DNA of 27,992 nucleotides from JANNMJ01 sp031426455 (GCA_031426455.1 JANPLI010000057.1:1-27992); one strand, 5' to 3'; shown: positions 1 to 8,116, numbered from the stretch's first letter. The notes: a model not told the origin generated them from the sequence alone. Numbers and translations: made by a program.

Positions 1-30
1 CATCCGTCCATCTCCCGGTAAGAGCGAACC

Positions 31-65
31 CCTAAAACCTAAACCCCACACCCCAAACCCTACCC
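31..65. repeat. degenerate 7-bp tandem array at the murD stop
   Basis: Five consecutive 7-mers on the plus strand read CCTAAAA, CCTAAAC, CCCACAC, CCCAAAC, CCTACCC. The murD stop codon (bases 60-62) lies inside the last unit. It is one of several short-period arrays in this window that coincide with gene ends. Confidence 0.7.
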
Positions 66-1529
66 CCGCGCTTCCTGATTCAACTCAGCCACGGCGTCAG
101 CAAACTGCCGACCCCGGTCTTCGTAGTTTTTGAACAGGTCGAAGCTCGCGCAGCAGGGCGACAGTAGCACCACGTCGCCGGGCTGGGCATGGGCGCGGGC
201 AGCGGCCACGGCGTCGGCCATCGAATGGGTGCTGACGATCGCCGGCACGTGTTCCGCGAAGGCCGCTTCCAGCTTGGTATTGTCGGCGCCCAGGCAAATC
301 AGGGCGCGCACTTTATGGCGGGCCAACGGCAGCAGCGAGGCGTAATCGTTGCCTTTATCCGTGCCGCCGGCCAGCCAGATGAGCCGTTGACCGGCCGCCA
401 GGTCCAGCGGAATGCCGTCGAGGGCGAACCAGGCCGCTTCCACATTGGTCGCCTTGGAGTCGTTGAGATAACGTACTCCCGCTACCTGGCCCACGGGCTG
501 GAGGCGGTGATCAGCGTTCTGAAACGTTTGCAGGGCAAGCGTCATCTGCTCATCCGTGGCGCCCGCCAGCGCGGCCAGGGCCACCGCCGCCAGCATATTC
601 TGGTGGTTGTGCTGCCCTACAAGCGGCGCGCCGGCATAAGAAACCTGCCGGGCGGGTTGGTCGGGGCCGGGCAGCGTAAAATGCAGCAGGTGCGCTTCCG
701 GGTCCAGCCACGCGCACGGGTGGTGCGACAGCGACGGGCGGCGCAGGCTGAAAGGGACTTTCTGCCCCTGAAAAAAAGCTTCGGGGAAATGGTCGCGGAT
801 GCCCCGGTCATCCAGGTTAAATACCAGTGTATTGTCCGACAACATCCCGTGCGTCAGGCGCAGCTTGGCTTCGGCGTACTGGTTGAATTCGTAGTTGTAA
901 CGGTCCAGATGGTCCGGTGTGATATTGAGGATAGCCCCCAGCGCTGGCCGAAGCGGCGCGGCGGAATCCTCCAGTTGAAAGCTCGACAACTCCACCACGT
1001 ACCAGTCCACGGGGTCGGTGGCTTCGTGCAGCACCTGGCGGGCGAGGCTCTGCCCCACGTTACCGGCCAACCGGGCGCGCATTCCGGCGCCCACCGTCAG
1101 CAGGTGGTGAGTAAGGAGCGTGGTCGTGGTTTTGCCGTTCGTGCCGGTGATGCCGATCAGCCGTGCCGCCGTGTAGCGGGCGCCGAATTCGATCTCCGAA
1201 AGAATCGGGATGCCTTTGGCGCGGGCCGCTACCAGCAGCGGAGCCGTGGGCGGAATGCCCGGCGACTTCACGATTTCCGTGGCCTCGGCCAGAATCCAGG
1301 TCGCCGAATGCCCCCCTTCCTCCAACGAAATCGCGGCACGTTGCAACTCGGCTTTTAAAGCCGGCTGCAACGTGCCGCGATCCGAAACCAAAACCCGATA
1401 GCCCCGCGCCTGCGCCAGTAGCGCCGCTCCTACCCCACTTTCACCGCCTCCCAGCACGACCAATAACGGCAGTACGTCGGGCGAAACCGAAACCAGTGGC
1501 TGAACAGAAGACTGGGCGGGCGCGGACAT
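60..1529 (-). CDS. murD: UDP-N-acetylmuramoyl-L-alanine--D-glutamate ligase
   Basis: Cytoplasmic Mur ligase that adds D-glutamate to UDP-MurNAc-L-Ala, the second amino acid step of peptidoglycan precursor synthesis. The 489-residue product has the N-terminal nucleotide-sugar loop GGGESGVG (about residues 27-34), the ATP P-loop GTNGKTTT (129-136), the central motif NITPDHLDRY, LNDSKATN in the ligase C-terminal part and a final SPCCASFDLF motif, all typical of MurD. Length fits the family, with about 20 extra residues before the first strand. The ATG start lies 10 bp after the stop of the upstream winged-helix gene, so the two are probably co-transcribed. Its TAG stop lies inside a degenerate 7-bp tandem array. 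A CAT at bases 1-3 could be the start codon of the next dcw gene (ftsW is expected), but nothing further is visible. Confidence 0.97.
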   Translation of the reverse strand: MSAPAQSSVQPLVSVSPDVLPLLVVLGGGESGVGAALLAQARGYRVLVSDRGTLQPALKAELQRAAISLEEGGHSATWILAEATEIVKSPGIPPTAPLLVAARAKGIPILSEIEFGARYTAARLIGITGTNGKTTTTLLTHHLLTVGAGMRARLAGNVGQSLARQVLHEATDPVDWYVVELSSFQLEDSAAPLRPALGAILNITPDHLDRYNYEFNQYAEAKLRLTHGMLSDNTLVFNLDDRGIRDHFPEAFFQGQKVPFSLRRPSLSHHPCAWLDPEAHLLHFTLPGPDQPARQVSYAGAPLVGQHNHQNMLAAVALAALAGATDEQMTLALQTFQNADHRLQPVGQVAGVRYLNDSKATNVEAAWFALDGIPLDLAAGQRLIWLAGGTDKGNDYASLLPLARHKVRALICLGADNTKLEAAFAEHVPAIVSTHSMADAVAAARAHAQPGDVVLLSPCCASFDLFKNYEDRGRQFADAVAELNQEARG

Positions 1530-1539
1530 AAGGGGGAAG

Positions 1540-1905
1540 TTATTTCTTGGCTTTGCCTTTGCCGGCCGAAGCCGAATCGTCGTTACCGTTGGCCATTACA
1601 TAGGGGCGAACAGCGTTCAACAGTTCGGCAATTTGCGGATGGGCCAGCGTATAGAGGCGCGAGGTGCCGACAGGACGCGACGTCAGCACGCCCCGATCAC
1701 GCAGGGTGATGAGGTGCTGCGAAGCAATCGCCTGCTGCATTCCCAAGGCGCGGTAAATATCCGTCACGCGCACTTCCTCCCCGCGCTCAGCGAGGAAATC
1801 AATGATGCGGAAACGCTCGGGATGCCCCAGCAGAAAGAGCCACTTGATGCGGCGAGCATCGAAGCCGGAAGAATCAGTTGCAGGGGTTGTTGAAGAAGAG
1901 GCCAT
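1540..1905 (-). CDS. winged-helix (ArsR-like) transcriptional regulator
   Basis: A 121-residue protein with a predicted winged helix-turn-helix at about residues 24-95. It includes the FLLGHPERFRIIDFLAE helix, a recognition helix around QAIASQHLITLRDRG (58-72) and a wing with TSRLYTL. This is the ArsR/SmtB-like fold, but no Cys-rich metal site is seen, so the signal is unknown. The C-terminus is a short Lys/Gly tail. The ATG at 1905 is preferred; a TTG at 1995 would give a 151-residue form but adds low-quality sequence. It lies between mraY and murD on the same strand, 10 bp before murD. It is not part of the classical dcw set, so a role in controlling wall or division genes is inference from position only. 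Confidence 0.85.
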   Translation of the reverse strand: MASSSTTPATDSSGFDARRIKWLFLLGHPERFRIIDFLAERGEEVRVTDIYRALGMQQAIASQHLITLRDRGVLTSRPVGTSRLYTLAHPQIAELLNAVRPYVMANGNDDSASAGKGKAKK

Positions 1906-1955
1906 TCTTGAAGAAAAAAAATAGTTTAAAAAAAACGCACACCGTTGCGGTACGT

Positions 1956-1970
1956 CGCCGTTTAACGGCG
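1956..1970. promoter_or_regulatory. short palindrome before the winged-helix gene
   Basis: A perfect 6-bp inverted repeat with a 3-bp centre (CGCCGT TTA ACGGCG) lies between the mraY stop and the start of the winged-helix regulator. No T-run follows on either strand, so it looks more like an operator than a terminator. Autoregulation by the adjacent regulator is possible but unproven. Confidence 0.35.
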
Positions 1971-2001
1971 CACAAAGGTTGCAGGTTTCAAGCAATAGGG
2001 G

Positions 2002-3225
2002 CTAGCGTAATTTTAAAGTAACCAGGGCAGCAATGGCTAACATGATTCCTACAATCCAGAACCTGGAAACGATTTTTGACTCATTATAGCCAAGCTTTTG
2101 ATAATGGTGGTGCAAAGGGCTCATTTTGAGTATTCTGCGGCCCTCACCATACTTACGCCGCGTGTATTTGAAATACGAAACCTGCACGATAACCGATAGA
2201 TTTTCGACCAAAAAAATGCCGCACAGGACCGGAATTAAAAGTTCTTTCCGGAGCGCAAAAGCTAGCACGGCGATGATTCCACCCAGAAAAAGCGACCCGG
2301 TATCGCCCATAAACACCTGCGCGGGATACGAATTGTACCACAAAAACCCCACGCAGGCACCCACGAAAGCCGTGCAAAAGATCACCACTTCGCCGGATTC
2401 GGGGATGAACATCACGTCCAGATAGTCGGCCAGCACGGCGTTCCCGCTGACGAAAGCCAGAATCGCCAGCACTCCGCCGATGATGGCCGACGTGCCAGCG
2501 GCCAGCCCGTCGAGGCCATCTGTAATATTGGCGCCATTGCTGACGGCCGTAATCACCAGGATTACGAACGGAATGAAGAGGTAGCACGAATAGTTGGCCA
2601 GCGAACCGCCACCCAACTGGCCGAAGACGTTGCAGTAGTCCCAGAAGTGGTTCTTGGCGAACGGCACGGTCGTCACCATATCGTGGACGTCGTGAAAAGT
2701 ACGCGAAGCCTGAGTGAGGGACGGAATGCCGTTGGCCAGCACGTACTGACGGACGGTCACTTCGTCAGAAAAATACAGCACGCCACCCACGATCAGCCCC
2801 AGCCCGACCTGCCCCAGCACCTTGAACTTCCCGGCCAGCCCGTCCTTATTCTTACGGAAGACCTTGATGTAATCGTCCAGAAACCCAATCAGCCCAAGCC
2901 AGACGGTGGATACCAGCAGCAGGATAATGTAAATATTCCGCAGCCGCGCAAAGAGCAGCACCGGCACCACAATGGCGAGCAGGATGATCAGTCCGCCCAT
3001 CGTGGGCGTCCCCTTTTTCTCCATTTGGCCAGCCAGGCCCAAGTCGCGGATACTTTCACCCACCTGCAAGGCGCGCAGCCGGCGAATGAGCGCGCCCCCG
3101 AAAACCTGGGCGATAAGCAACGAAGTCAGCACGGCCAGCGCCGCCCGAAACGAAGTGTAGCGAAACACCCCCGTGCCGGGCAGGTGGTACGTTTGGTGCA
3201 GAAAGCGGAAGAGGTAGTAGAGCAA
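2002..3225 (-). CDS. mraY: phospho-N-acetylmuramoyl-pentapeptide transferase
   Basis: Polytopic inner membrane enzyme that transfers phospho-MurNAc-pentapeptide from UDP to undecaprenyl phosphate, making lipid I. The 407-residue product shows the catalytic DDYIK motif (117-121), NITDGLDG (233-240), MGDTGSLFLGG (306-316) and the cytoplasmic HHHYQKLG loop (372-379), with about ten hydrophobic segments. It carries the extra loop around residues 155-205 that, from memory, is typical of Bacteroidota MraY. The start is TTG at 3225: an in-frame stop lies three codons upstream, and the MLYYLF beginning matches relatives. The 85-bp gap from murE is filled with 7-bp repeats that could pair across the gap and affect translation initiation. 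Confidence 0.97.
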   Translation of the reverse strand: MLYYLFRFLHQTYHLPGTGVFRYTSFRAALAVLTSLLIAQVFGGALIRRLRALQVGESIRDLGLAGQMEKKGTPTMGGLIILLAIVVPVLLFARLRNIYIILLLVSTVWLGLIGFLDDYIKVFRKNKDGLAGKFKVLGQVGLGLIVGGVLYFSDEVTVRQYVLANGIPSLTQASRTFHDVHDMVTTVPFAKNHFWDYCNVFGQLGGGSLANYSCYLFIPFVILVITAVSNGANITDGLDGLAAGTSAIIGGVLAILAFVSGNAVLADYLDVMFIPESGEVVIFCTAFVGACVGFLWYNSYPAQVFMGDTGSLFLGGIIAVLAFALRKELLIPVLCGIFLVENLSVIVQVSYFKYTRRKYGEGRRILKMSPLHHHYQKLGYNESKIVSRFWIVGIMLAIAALVTLKLR

Positions 3226-3230
3226 GATTA

Positions 3231-3272
3231 ATTACGAATTACGAATTACGAATTACGAATTACGAATTACGA
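3231..3272. repeat. 6 x ATTACGA tandem array before mraY
   Basis: Six perfect copies of the 7-mer ATTACGA on the plus strand, ending 6 bp upstream of the mraY TTG start in gene orientation. A shorter array of the reverse complement (ATTCGTA type) lies at 3300-3330, so the two can fold into a stem on the murE-mraY transcript. Confidence 0.9.
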
Positions 3273-3299
3273 AGTGTTTTTTTTTACTGAGGACCACCC

Positions 3300-3330
3300 T
3301 TACGTAATTATTAATTCGTAATTCGCAATT
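3300..3330. repeat. degenerate ATTCGTA array spanning the murE stop
   Basis: Plus-strand units TTACGTA, ATTATTA, ATTCGTA, ATTCGCA, ATT. The array contains the murE TAA stop (3311-3313) and encodes the last few MurE residues (ELRITN). It is the inverse complement of the 3231-3272 array. Confidence 0.75.
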
Positions 3331-4798
3331 CCCTCAAAGCAGCGGCCAGGATCTGGCGGTCATCGAATGGGTGACGGACGCCCCTGATTTCCTGATACGG
3401 CTCGTGGCCCTTGCCCGCCACCAGAATAATGTCGCCGGGTTGGGCGCGGCGGACGGCCTCGCGGATGGCAGCGGCGCGGTCTGGCTCCACGGTGGTGCGC
3501 TGGCGCAGCAGCGGCGTAAGCAGGCCGGCCTGCATCTGGCGAAGGATGTCCAGCGGGTCTTCGTCGCGCGGGTTGTCGGCGGTCAGCAGGGCTTCGTCGG
3601 AAAGCTGGGCGGCGAGGCGAGCCATTTCGGGGCGCTTGGCGGTGTCGCGGTTACCGCCGCAGCCCACTACCGTCAGCAGGCGCTGGCCGGGCCGGCGGAG
3701 CTGTTCGAGGGTGGTCAGCACATTTTTGAGGGCGTCCGGAGTGTGGGCGTAGTCCACGATGCCGGTGATGGTGCCGTCGGGCGAAAGCTGGGTTTCGAAG
3801 CGGCCGGGCGCCGTAGCCAGTCCGCTCAAAACGGTCAGCACGTTTTCGGGGTCTTCGCCGAGGGCCGTGGCGGCGCCGTAAACCGCCAATAAATTGTAGG
3901 CATTGAATTCGCCGATGAGTTGAAACCAGCCCTCGCGGTCGTCGATGGTCAGATGCAGGCCCTGCACCGTGTTGTCGAGCAGTTTGCCGCGCACCTCGCC
4001 TACGCCGCGCAACGAGTAGCGCAGGCGCCGGGCGCGGGTATTTTGCAGCATCACGGGGCCGTTCTTGTCGTCAGCATTGGTCAGGGCGAAAGCGAGTTCG
4101 GGCAGGCCGTCGAAAAACGACTTCTTGGCGTCGCGGTACGCAGCAAACGAGCCGTGGTAGTCGAGGTGGTCGTGCGTCAGGTTCGTGAACACGCCGCCCG
4201 CGAAAGCCAGCCCGGCGGTGCGCTTCTGGGCCTGCGCGTGCGAGGAAACCTCCATAAACGCGTACTGGCAGCCGCCGTCCACCATCCGGCGCAGCAGCGC
4301 GTTCAGCGCCACGGCGTCCGGCGTAGTATGGGTGGCCGTCAGCACTTCGTCGTTGATCTGGTTCTGCACCGTACTCAGCAGCCCGGCGCCGTAGCCCAGT
4401 TCGCGGAAAAGCCGGAACAGCAGCGTGGCGCAGGTGGTCTTGCCGTTGGTGCCGGTGACGCCTACCAGCGTCAGGCTCTGCGAAGGGTAGCCGTAGAAAG
4501 CCGACGCCGCCCAACCCAGGGCATCGGCGGCATCGGGCACCACGATGAAGGTGGTAGGGTGGTGGGGTGGTGGGGTGGTGAATGCTGCCGGCAGCTCCTC
4601 GCATACCACTACAGCGGCGCCCGCCGCCACCACGGCCGGAATGAAGCGGTGGCCATCGGTCTGAGTACCGCGCAGGGCAAAGAAAGCCGCTCCCGGCCCG
4701 GCCTGGCGTGAATCGAGGGTCAGCGAATCGACAGCGCCTTCGAGTGGGCCGTGGGTGGCGCGCACTTCAAGCTCGCGCAGCAGGTTGGATAACAGCAA
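3311..4798 (-). CDS. murE: UDP-MurNAc-tripeptide synthetase, meso-DAP adding
   Basis: Cytoplasmic ligase adding the third stem-peptide residue to UDP-MurNAc-L-Ala-D-Glu. The 495-residue product has TLDSR (27-31) in the UMP-binding domain, P-loop GTNGKTT (116-122), a lysine in DAKKSFF that fits the carbamylated position, and DNPRDEDP (from 408). DNPR is the established signature of enzymes using meso-diaminopimelate. The start is TTG at 4798, 5 bp after the ftsI stop; no suitable ATG is nearby and the MLLSNLLREL beginning fits the family. Residues 76-83 (PPPHHPTT) are encoded by an 8-bp repeat array and look like an inserted low-complexity loop. The 3' end runs into a 7-bp array. Confidence 0.96.
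   Translation of the reverse strand: MLLSNLLRELEVRATHGPLEGAVDSLTLDSRQAGPGAAFFALRGTQTDGHRFIPAVVAAGAAVVVCEELPAAFTTPPPHHPTTFIVVPDAADALGWAASAFYGYPSQSLTLVGVTGTNGKTTCATLLFRLFRELGYGAGLLSTVQNQINDEVLTATHTTPDAVALNALLRRMVDGGCQYAFMEVSSHAQAQKRTAGLAFAGGVFTNLTHDHLDYHGSFAAYRDAKKSFFDGLPELAFALTNADDKNGPVMLQNTRARRLRYSLRGVGEVRGKLLDNTVQGLHLTIDDREGWFQLIGEFNAYNLLAVYGAATALGEDPENVLTVLSGLATAPGRFETQLSPDGTITGIVDYAHTPDALKNVLTTLEQLRRPGQRLLTVVGCGGNRDTAKRPEMARLAAQLSDEALLTADNPRDEDPLDILRQMQAGLLTPLLRQRTTVEPDRAAAIREAVRRAQPGDIILVAGKGHEPYQEIRGVRHPFDDRQILAAALRELRITN
4551..4582. repeat. 8-bp tandem array inside the murE coding sequence
   Basis: Plus-strand units GTGGTAGG, GTGGTGGG, GTGGTGGG, GTGGTGAA. The same octamer GTGGTGGG recurs before mlaD at 26021-26036. 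Here it is in frame and codes for a Pro/His/Thr stretch in the MurE N-terminal domain. Confidence 0.85.
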
Positions 4799-4803
4799 AA
4801 TAC

Positions 4804-7470
4804 TCAGGCGTGGGAGGCGGAGGAAGAGGAGGAAGCCGCCCGTTTTGCGGCGGGTTTAGCCGCAGCTTTCCGAGCAGGTTTGGCGGGCTCTGGCGTATCG
4901 GCTGCGGACTTGGACTTCGTGGACGTTGACGTTGACTTACTGACTTTTGACGCTGGCCTGGATGCCTCCGCTGCGGACTTTTTCGATTCGGCAGGCTTCT
5001 TTTTTGCGCTTTTTTTCGCAGCCTCCGCCTTAGAAGCATCCGAACGCCCCCCCGTTACGGCGGACTTTGCAGCGGGCTTATCGGCGGACTTGTGGTCTTC
5101 TTTGGGCGCCGGTTTTTTGGCGGCCTTAGCGGCTGCCGGCGTTTTACCGACCGGCTTGCTGTCCGCCATTAGCAACCCGGCTTTCGGCCCGTGGCGATCG
5201 GCGGCTACCGGCAAGGCGCCCCCTCGCTCGCTGCGGCCACGCGCGGGCAATGGCATTTCGGTGCCGAAACCGGGCGGCAGCAGCGCACTCGCCAATAACG
5301 GCCGGGGCACGGGTGCAATATAAAGCGAGTCGAGTGGCATCGGCGCGCGCAGCGTCAGCGTCACGGCCTGGCCGCGCAGCACGGGGGCCCCGGCTTCCAC
5401 CGACTGCCCCACTACCCGCCCCTGCCCTACCGCGTTCACTATCAGGCCCGCGTTGCCGAGCAGGAAAAGTGCGTCGCGGCGGGTCAAACCGGTCAGGTTA
5501 GGCATCCGGTTGGCGCGTACCGCGCGGGCCTGCCACTGCACCGCCCGACGGCGCGTAGCCGAGCTTTCGGGTCGGGCCTGCACCCAGGCATCGGGTTCGC
5601 GAAGTTGGTGGTTCGAAATCGCCAGGCGGTCGCAGACCAGCGCCAGTTCATCCTGCTGGCCGGCCTGCACCTGCGGCAGCAACTGGCGCGTGGTGTCCGG
5701 AGTATGGCCGGCGAGTTGCGCCTGCCGGGCCGGGTCGAGGGCGTAGGCTTTGTCGGCCAGTTCGCGGAAAACCGGCGCAGCCACGGCACCACCGTAAATC
5801 TTGCCCTTCGACGGCGAATCGATCAGCACGATGCACGAATACTTGGGGTCGTCGGCGGGAAAGTAGCCCACGAACGAGGCGCTGTATTGCTTCACGTAGC
5901 GCCCGCCCTTGATCTTCCAGGCCGTGCCGGTCTTGCCCGCCACCTGGTAATCCGGGCTTTTCACGGCATCGCCGGTGCCGCGCTCCACCACGCCTTCCAT
6001 CATCAAACGCAGCTTTTTGACGGTTTCCGCCGAGCAGATCTGCTTGTTCAGCACCACCGGGTTGAAGTGCTGCACCACCTTGTCGGCCTGCCGGATTTCC
6101 TTAATAATATAAGGCCGCACCTTGACGCCGTTGTTCGCCACGGCATTATAGAGCGCCAGCGTGTGGATCGGCGCCAGCCGCACTTCGTAGCCGATGCTCA
6201 TCGTAGTGAGCGAGGTTTTCGACCACGAACGGTTTTTCGTGCCCTTCACGAACGGCTGGGCTTCTCCGCCGAGCTGTAGGCCCACGCGGCTGTTCAGGCC
6301 GAAGGAATGAAGGTGGTCGATGTAGCGCTGCGGGTCGTCCTTGAACTGATTCCAGACCAGCTTGGCCACCCCGATATTGGACGACAGTTCGAACACCTGC
6401 TGCACCGAAATCCGGCCGTGGCCGTGGGTATCCGTTTTCACGGCGCCGCCCACGTACATCGAGCCGTTGCCGGTGTTCACGGTGTCGTGGAGGGTCATCT
6501 TGGGGTTGTCGTCGAGCAGCGCCATCATCGAAGCGAGCTTGAACGTGGAGCCGGGCTCAGTCAGGCCCTGGTCAGCGCAGGCGTAGTTGTAATCCTCGAC
6601 GTACTCGTCCTCGTGCTTACGGCCCAGGTTGGCCATTGCCTTGATTTGGCCGGTCTTCACTTCCATCAGCACCACGGTACCGTAGGCGGCGCCGTTATCG
6701 ATCAGGGCCTTGCGTAGGGCGTTTTCGGCCACGTCCTGAAGGTTAATATCGAGGGTGGTCTTAATGTCGTAGCCAGCCACGGGCTTGACTTCAGTGCCGT
6801 CGAAGATCGGGCGCCAGCCGCCGGCGATGCGCTCGAACAGGGCTTCTCCATCGCGCCCAGCCAAGTGCGAGTTGAACGTGTATTCGATGCCCGCCCCGCT
6901 GTTGCCCTCACTCACATAGCCAATCGTGCGCCCGGCCAAGGAACCGAACGGCAGAAAACGGCGGTCCACTTTCTCGAAGATCACGCCGCCCCGGTGCTGC
7001 CCGGCGCGGAAGATCGGCCAGCGGGCAATCATCTTTTTTTGCTGATAATCAATCTGCTGCGCGTTCAACCGCAGGTATTTCACCTTGCCCTGGCCGTGGC
7101 GGGCGTTCACCAGCTTGCGCCGGTACGCCTCCTGGGGCTTGTCGCCAAAGAAATGCGCCAGGTGCCAGGCCAGCGAATCGACATTCTTGTCGAACACCTC
7201 TTCATCGACGATGCTCGGATCCCAGGCCACCCGGAAAAACGGCAGCGAAGTAGCCAGAATGCTCTCGTTGTCGGAATAAATATTCCCCCGCGTAGCTGGC
7301 ACCGGCTGGTACGAAATGGTCCGGGCGCGGACCTTCTGCTTCCACTGCTCGCCCTGCGCAAACTGAATCCGGGTCACTTTCCAGACAATGGCGCCGCTGA
7401 ACGCCGCCACGAAGAAGAAGGCCAGCCGGACCCGCGTAACGATGGACTGCTTGACACCGGTGGTTTTCAT
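4804..7470 (-). CDS. ftsI: penicillin-binding protein, division transpeptidase (FtsI/PBP3) with PASTA and Lys/Ala-rich tail
   Basis: Septal peptidoglycan transpeptidase anchored in the inner membrane. The ATG at 7470 gives 888 residues: one N-terminal membrane segment (about 15-34), a PBP dimer domain, and a transpeptidase domain with STFK (308-311), SSN (363-365) and KTGT (513-516), so all three active-site motifs are intact. One PASTA domain lies at about 655-709. Beyond it comes an unusual stretch of about 180 residues, and the last 121 are dominated by Lys, Ala, Ser and Pro, like a histone-H1 or AlgP tail. Given one membrane anchor, this tail should be periplasmic. An in-frame ATG at 5169 (MADSKPVGK) could also start the tail as a separate protein. 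It is preceded by ftsL and followed 5 bp later by murE. Confidence 0.95.
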   Translation of the reverse strand: MKTTGVKQSIVTRVRLAFFFVAAFSGAIVWKVTRIQFAQGEQWKQKVRARTISYQPVPATRGNIYSDNESILATSLPFFRVAWDPSIVDEEVFDKNVDSLAWHLAHFFGDKPQEAYRRKLVNARHGQGKVKYLRLNAQQIDYQQKKMIARWPIFRAGQHRGGVIFEKVDRRFLPFGSLAGRTIGYVSEGNSGAGIEYTFNSHLAGRDGEALFERIAGGWRPIFDGTEVKPVAGYDIKTTLDINLQDVAENALRKALIDNGAAYGTVVLMEVKTGQIKAMANLGRKHEDEYVEDYNYACADQGLTEPGSTFKLASMMALLDDNPKMTLHDTVNTGNGSMYVGGAVKTDTHGHGRISVQQVFELSSNIGVAKLVWNQFKDDPQRYIDHLHSFGLNSRVGLQLGGEAQPFVKGTKNRSWSKTSLTTMSIGYEVRLAPIHTLALYNAVANNGVKVRPYIIKEIRQADKVVQHFNPVVLNKQICSAETVKKLRLMMEGVVERGTGDAVKSPDYQVAGKTGTAWKIKGGRYVKQYSASFVGYFPADDPKYSCIVLIDSPSKGKIYGGAVAAPVFRELADKAYALDPARQAQLAGHTPDTTRQLLPQVQAGQQDELALVCDRLAISNHQLREPDAWVQARPESSATRRRAVQWQARAVRANRMPNLTGLTRRDALFLLGNAGLIVNAVGQGRVVGQSVEAGAPVLRGQAVTLTLRAPMPLDSLYIAPVPRPLLASALLPPGFGTEMPLPARGRSERGGALPVAADRHGPKAGLLMADSKPVGKTPAAAKAAKKPAPKEDHKSADKPAAKSAVTGGRSDASKAEAAKKSAKKKPAESKKSAAEASRPASKVSKSTSTSTKSKSAADTPEPAKPARKAAAKPAAKRAASSSSSASHA

Positions 7471-7478
7471 TGGGGCTT

Positions 7479-7514
7479 GGTGGTGTGGGTAGTGAGGGTA
7501 GTGAGGTGGTGTGG
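7479..7514. repeat. 9-bp GT-rich tandem array before ftsI
   Basis: Plus-strand units GGTGGTGTG, GGTAGTGAG, GGTAGTGAG, GTGGTGTGG lie just upstream of the ftsI ATG in gene orientation. They resemble, but do not match, the octamer arrays at 4551 and 26021. Confidence 0.6.
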
Positions 7515-7546
7515 GGGTGGTAGCGAAGGTGGTACTCAGTAGGACT

Positions 7547-7600
7547 AACCAAAAACCAAAAACCAAAAACCAAAAACCAAAAACCAAAAACCAAAAACTA
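7547..7600. repeat. 7-bp AAAAACC array at the ftsL stop
   Basis: Six perfect AAAAACC units (7551-7592) with partial units on both sides. The ftsL TAG stop (7598-7600) is the last base triplet of the array. In transcript sense it reads TTTTTGG repeated directly after the stop. Confidence 0.9.
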
Positions 7601-8116
7601 AAATCCCGACACCTCCTCCTGCGCTTCCGGCACGATGACCGAATCGGCCTCTGCCCCGCGCAACACGATCCGATAGGGCGGCGACTTGCTTTCCACCATC
7701 CCCAACGACGCAACCCGACGGGCAACCTCGCTCTGGATGGTCGTCTTCATATAATCCGACTTCAGCGTCGTGAAATCAGCCCGGTAGTCTTCCGTTTCGC
7801 GCTTCACGCGGTCCATTGCCCGGATCGTGCGGTCGGCGAAGTGCGAGTTCGCGATGTAAAGCAGCACCAGGCCCATTCCCCACAGCACGGGCGGCAGGAA
7901 ACGCACCGGCACCCCGTCGCGGAAGAAGCCTTCCAGCCGGAGCATCCGGTCGATCAGCCCAAAGATGCCAGGGCCTTTCTTGCGCGGCTTCACCGGCTTC
8001 ACGGGCCGTTGATACGTACTGGGGCGCGCCGTTTCGGGCGCTGGAGCCACCGGCCGCGGCGCACGAGGCGCATTCCGGGCGGGCGGCGCGGGCGAAGGTC
8101 GGCGCAGCGTATTCAT
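7598..8116 (-). CDS. ftsL: FtsL-like cell division protein
   Basis: A 172-residue bitopic protein: a Pro/Arg/Lys-rich cytoplasmic N-terminus (1-48), one membrane segment (about 72-91), then a charged, heptad-like periplasmic stretch (93-125) and a short tail. Size, topology and position between rsmH and ftsI match the FtsL-like division proteins of Bacteroidota, which join FtsB and FtsQ to bring FtsW/FtsI to the septum. FtsL is poorly conserved, so the name rests on topology and context. The ATG at 8116 overlaps the rsmH stop (ATGA), indicating translational coupling. The stop lies in a 7-bp array. Confidence 0.85.
   Translation of the reverse strand: MNTLRRPSPAPPARNAPRAPRPVAPAPETARPSTYQRPVKPVKPRKKGPGIFGLIDRMLRLEGFFRDGVPVRFLPPVLWGMGLVLLYIANSHFADRTIRAMDRVKRETEDYRADFTTLKSDYMKTTIQSEVARRVASLGMVESKSPPYRIVLRGAEADSVIVPEAQEEVSGF

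Noticed and set aside
189..1358. Long plus-strand open frame (389 codons) opposite murD
   Set aside because: Arg/Gln/His-rich translation with no motif; it is the GC-rich shadow of murD, which has all its family motifs.
3231..3272. The ATTACGA array as a CRISPR array or replication origin iterons
   Set aside because: Units are 7 bp with no spacers, and there is no replication or Cas gene nearby.
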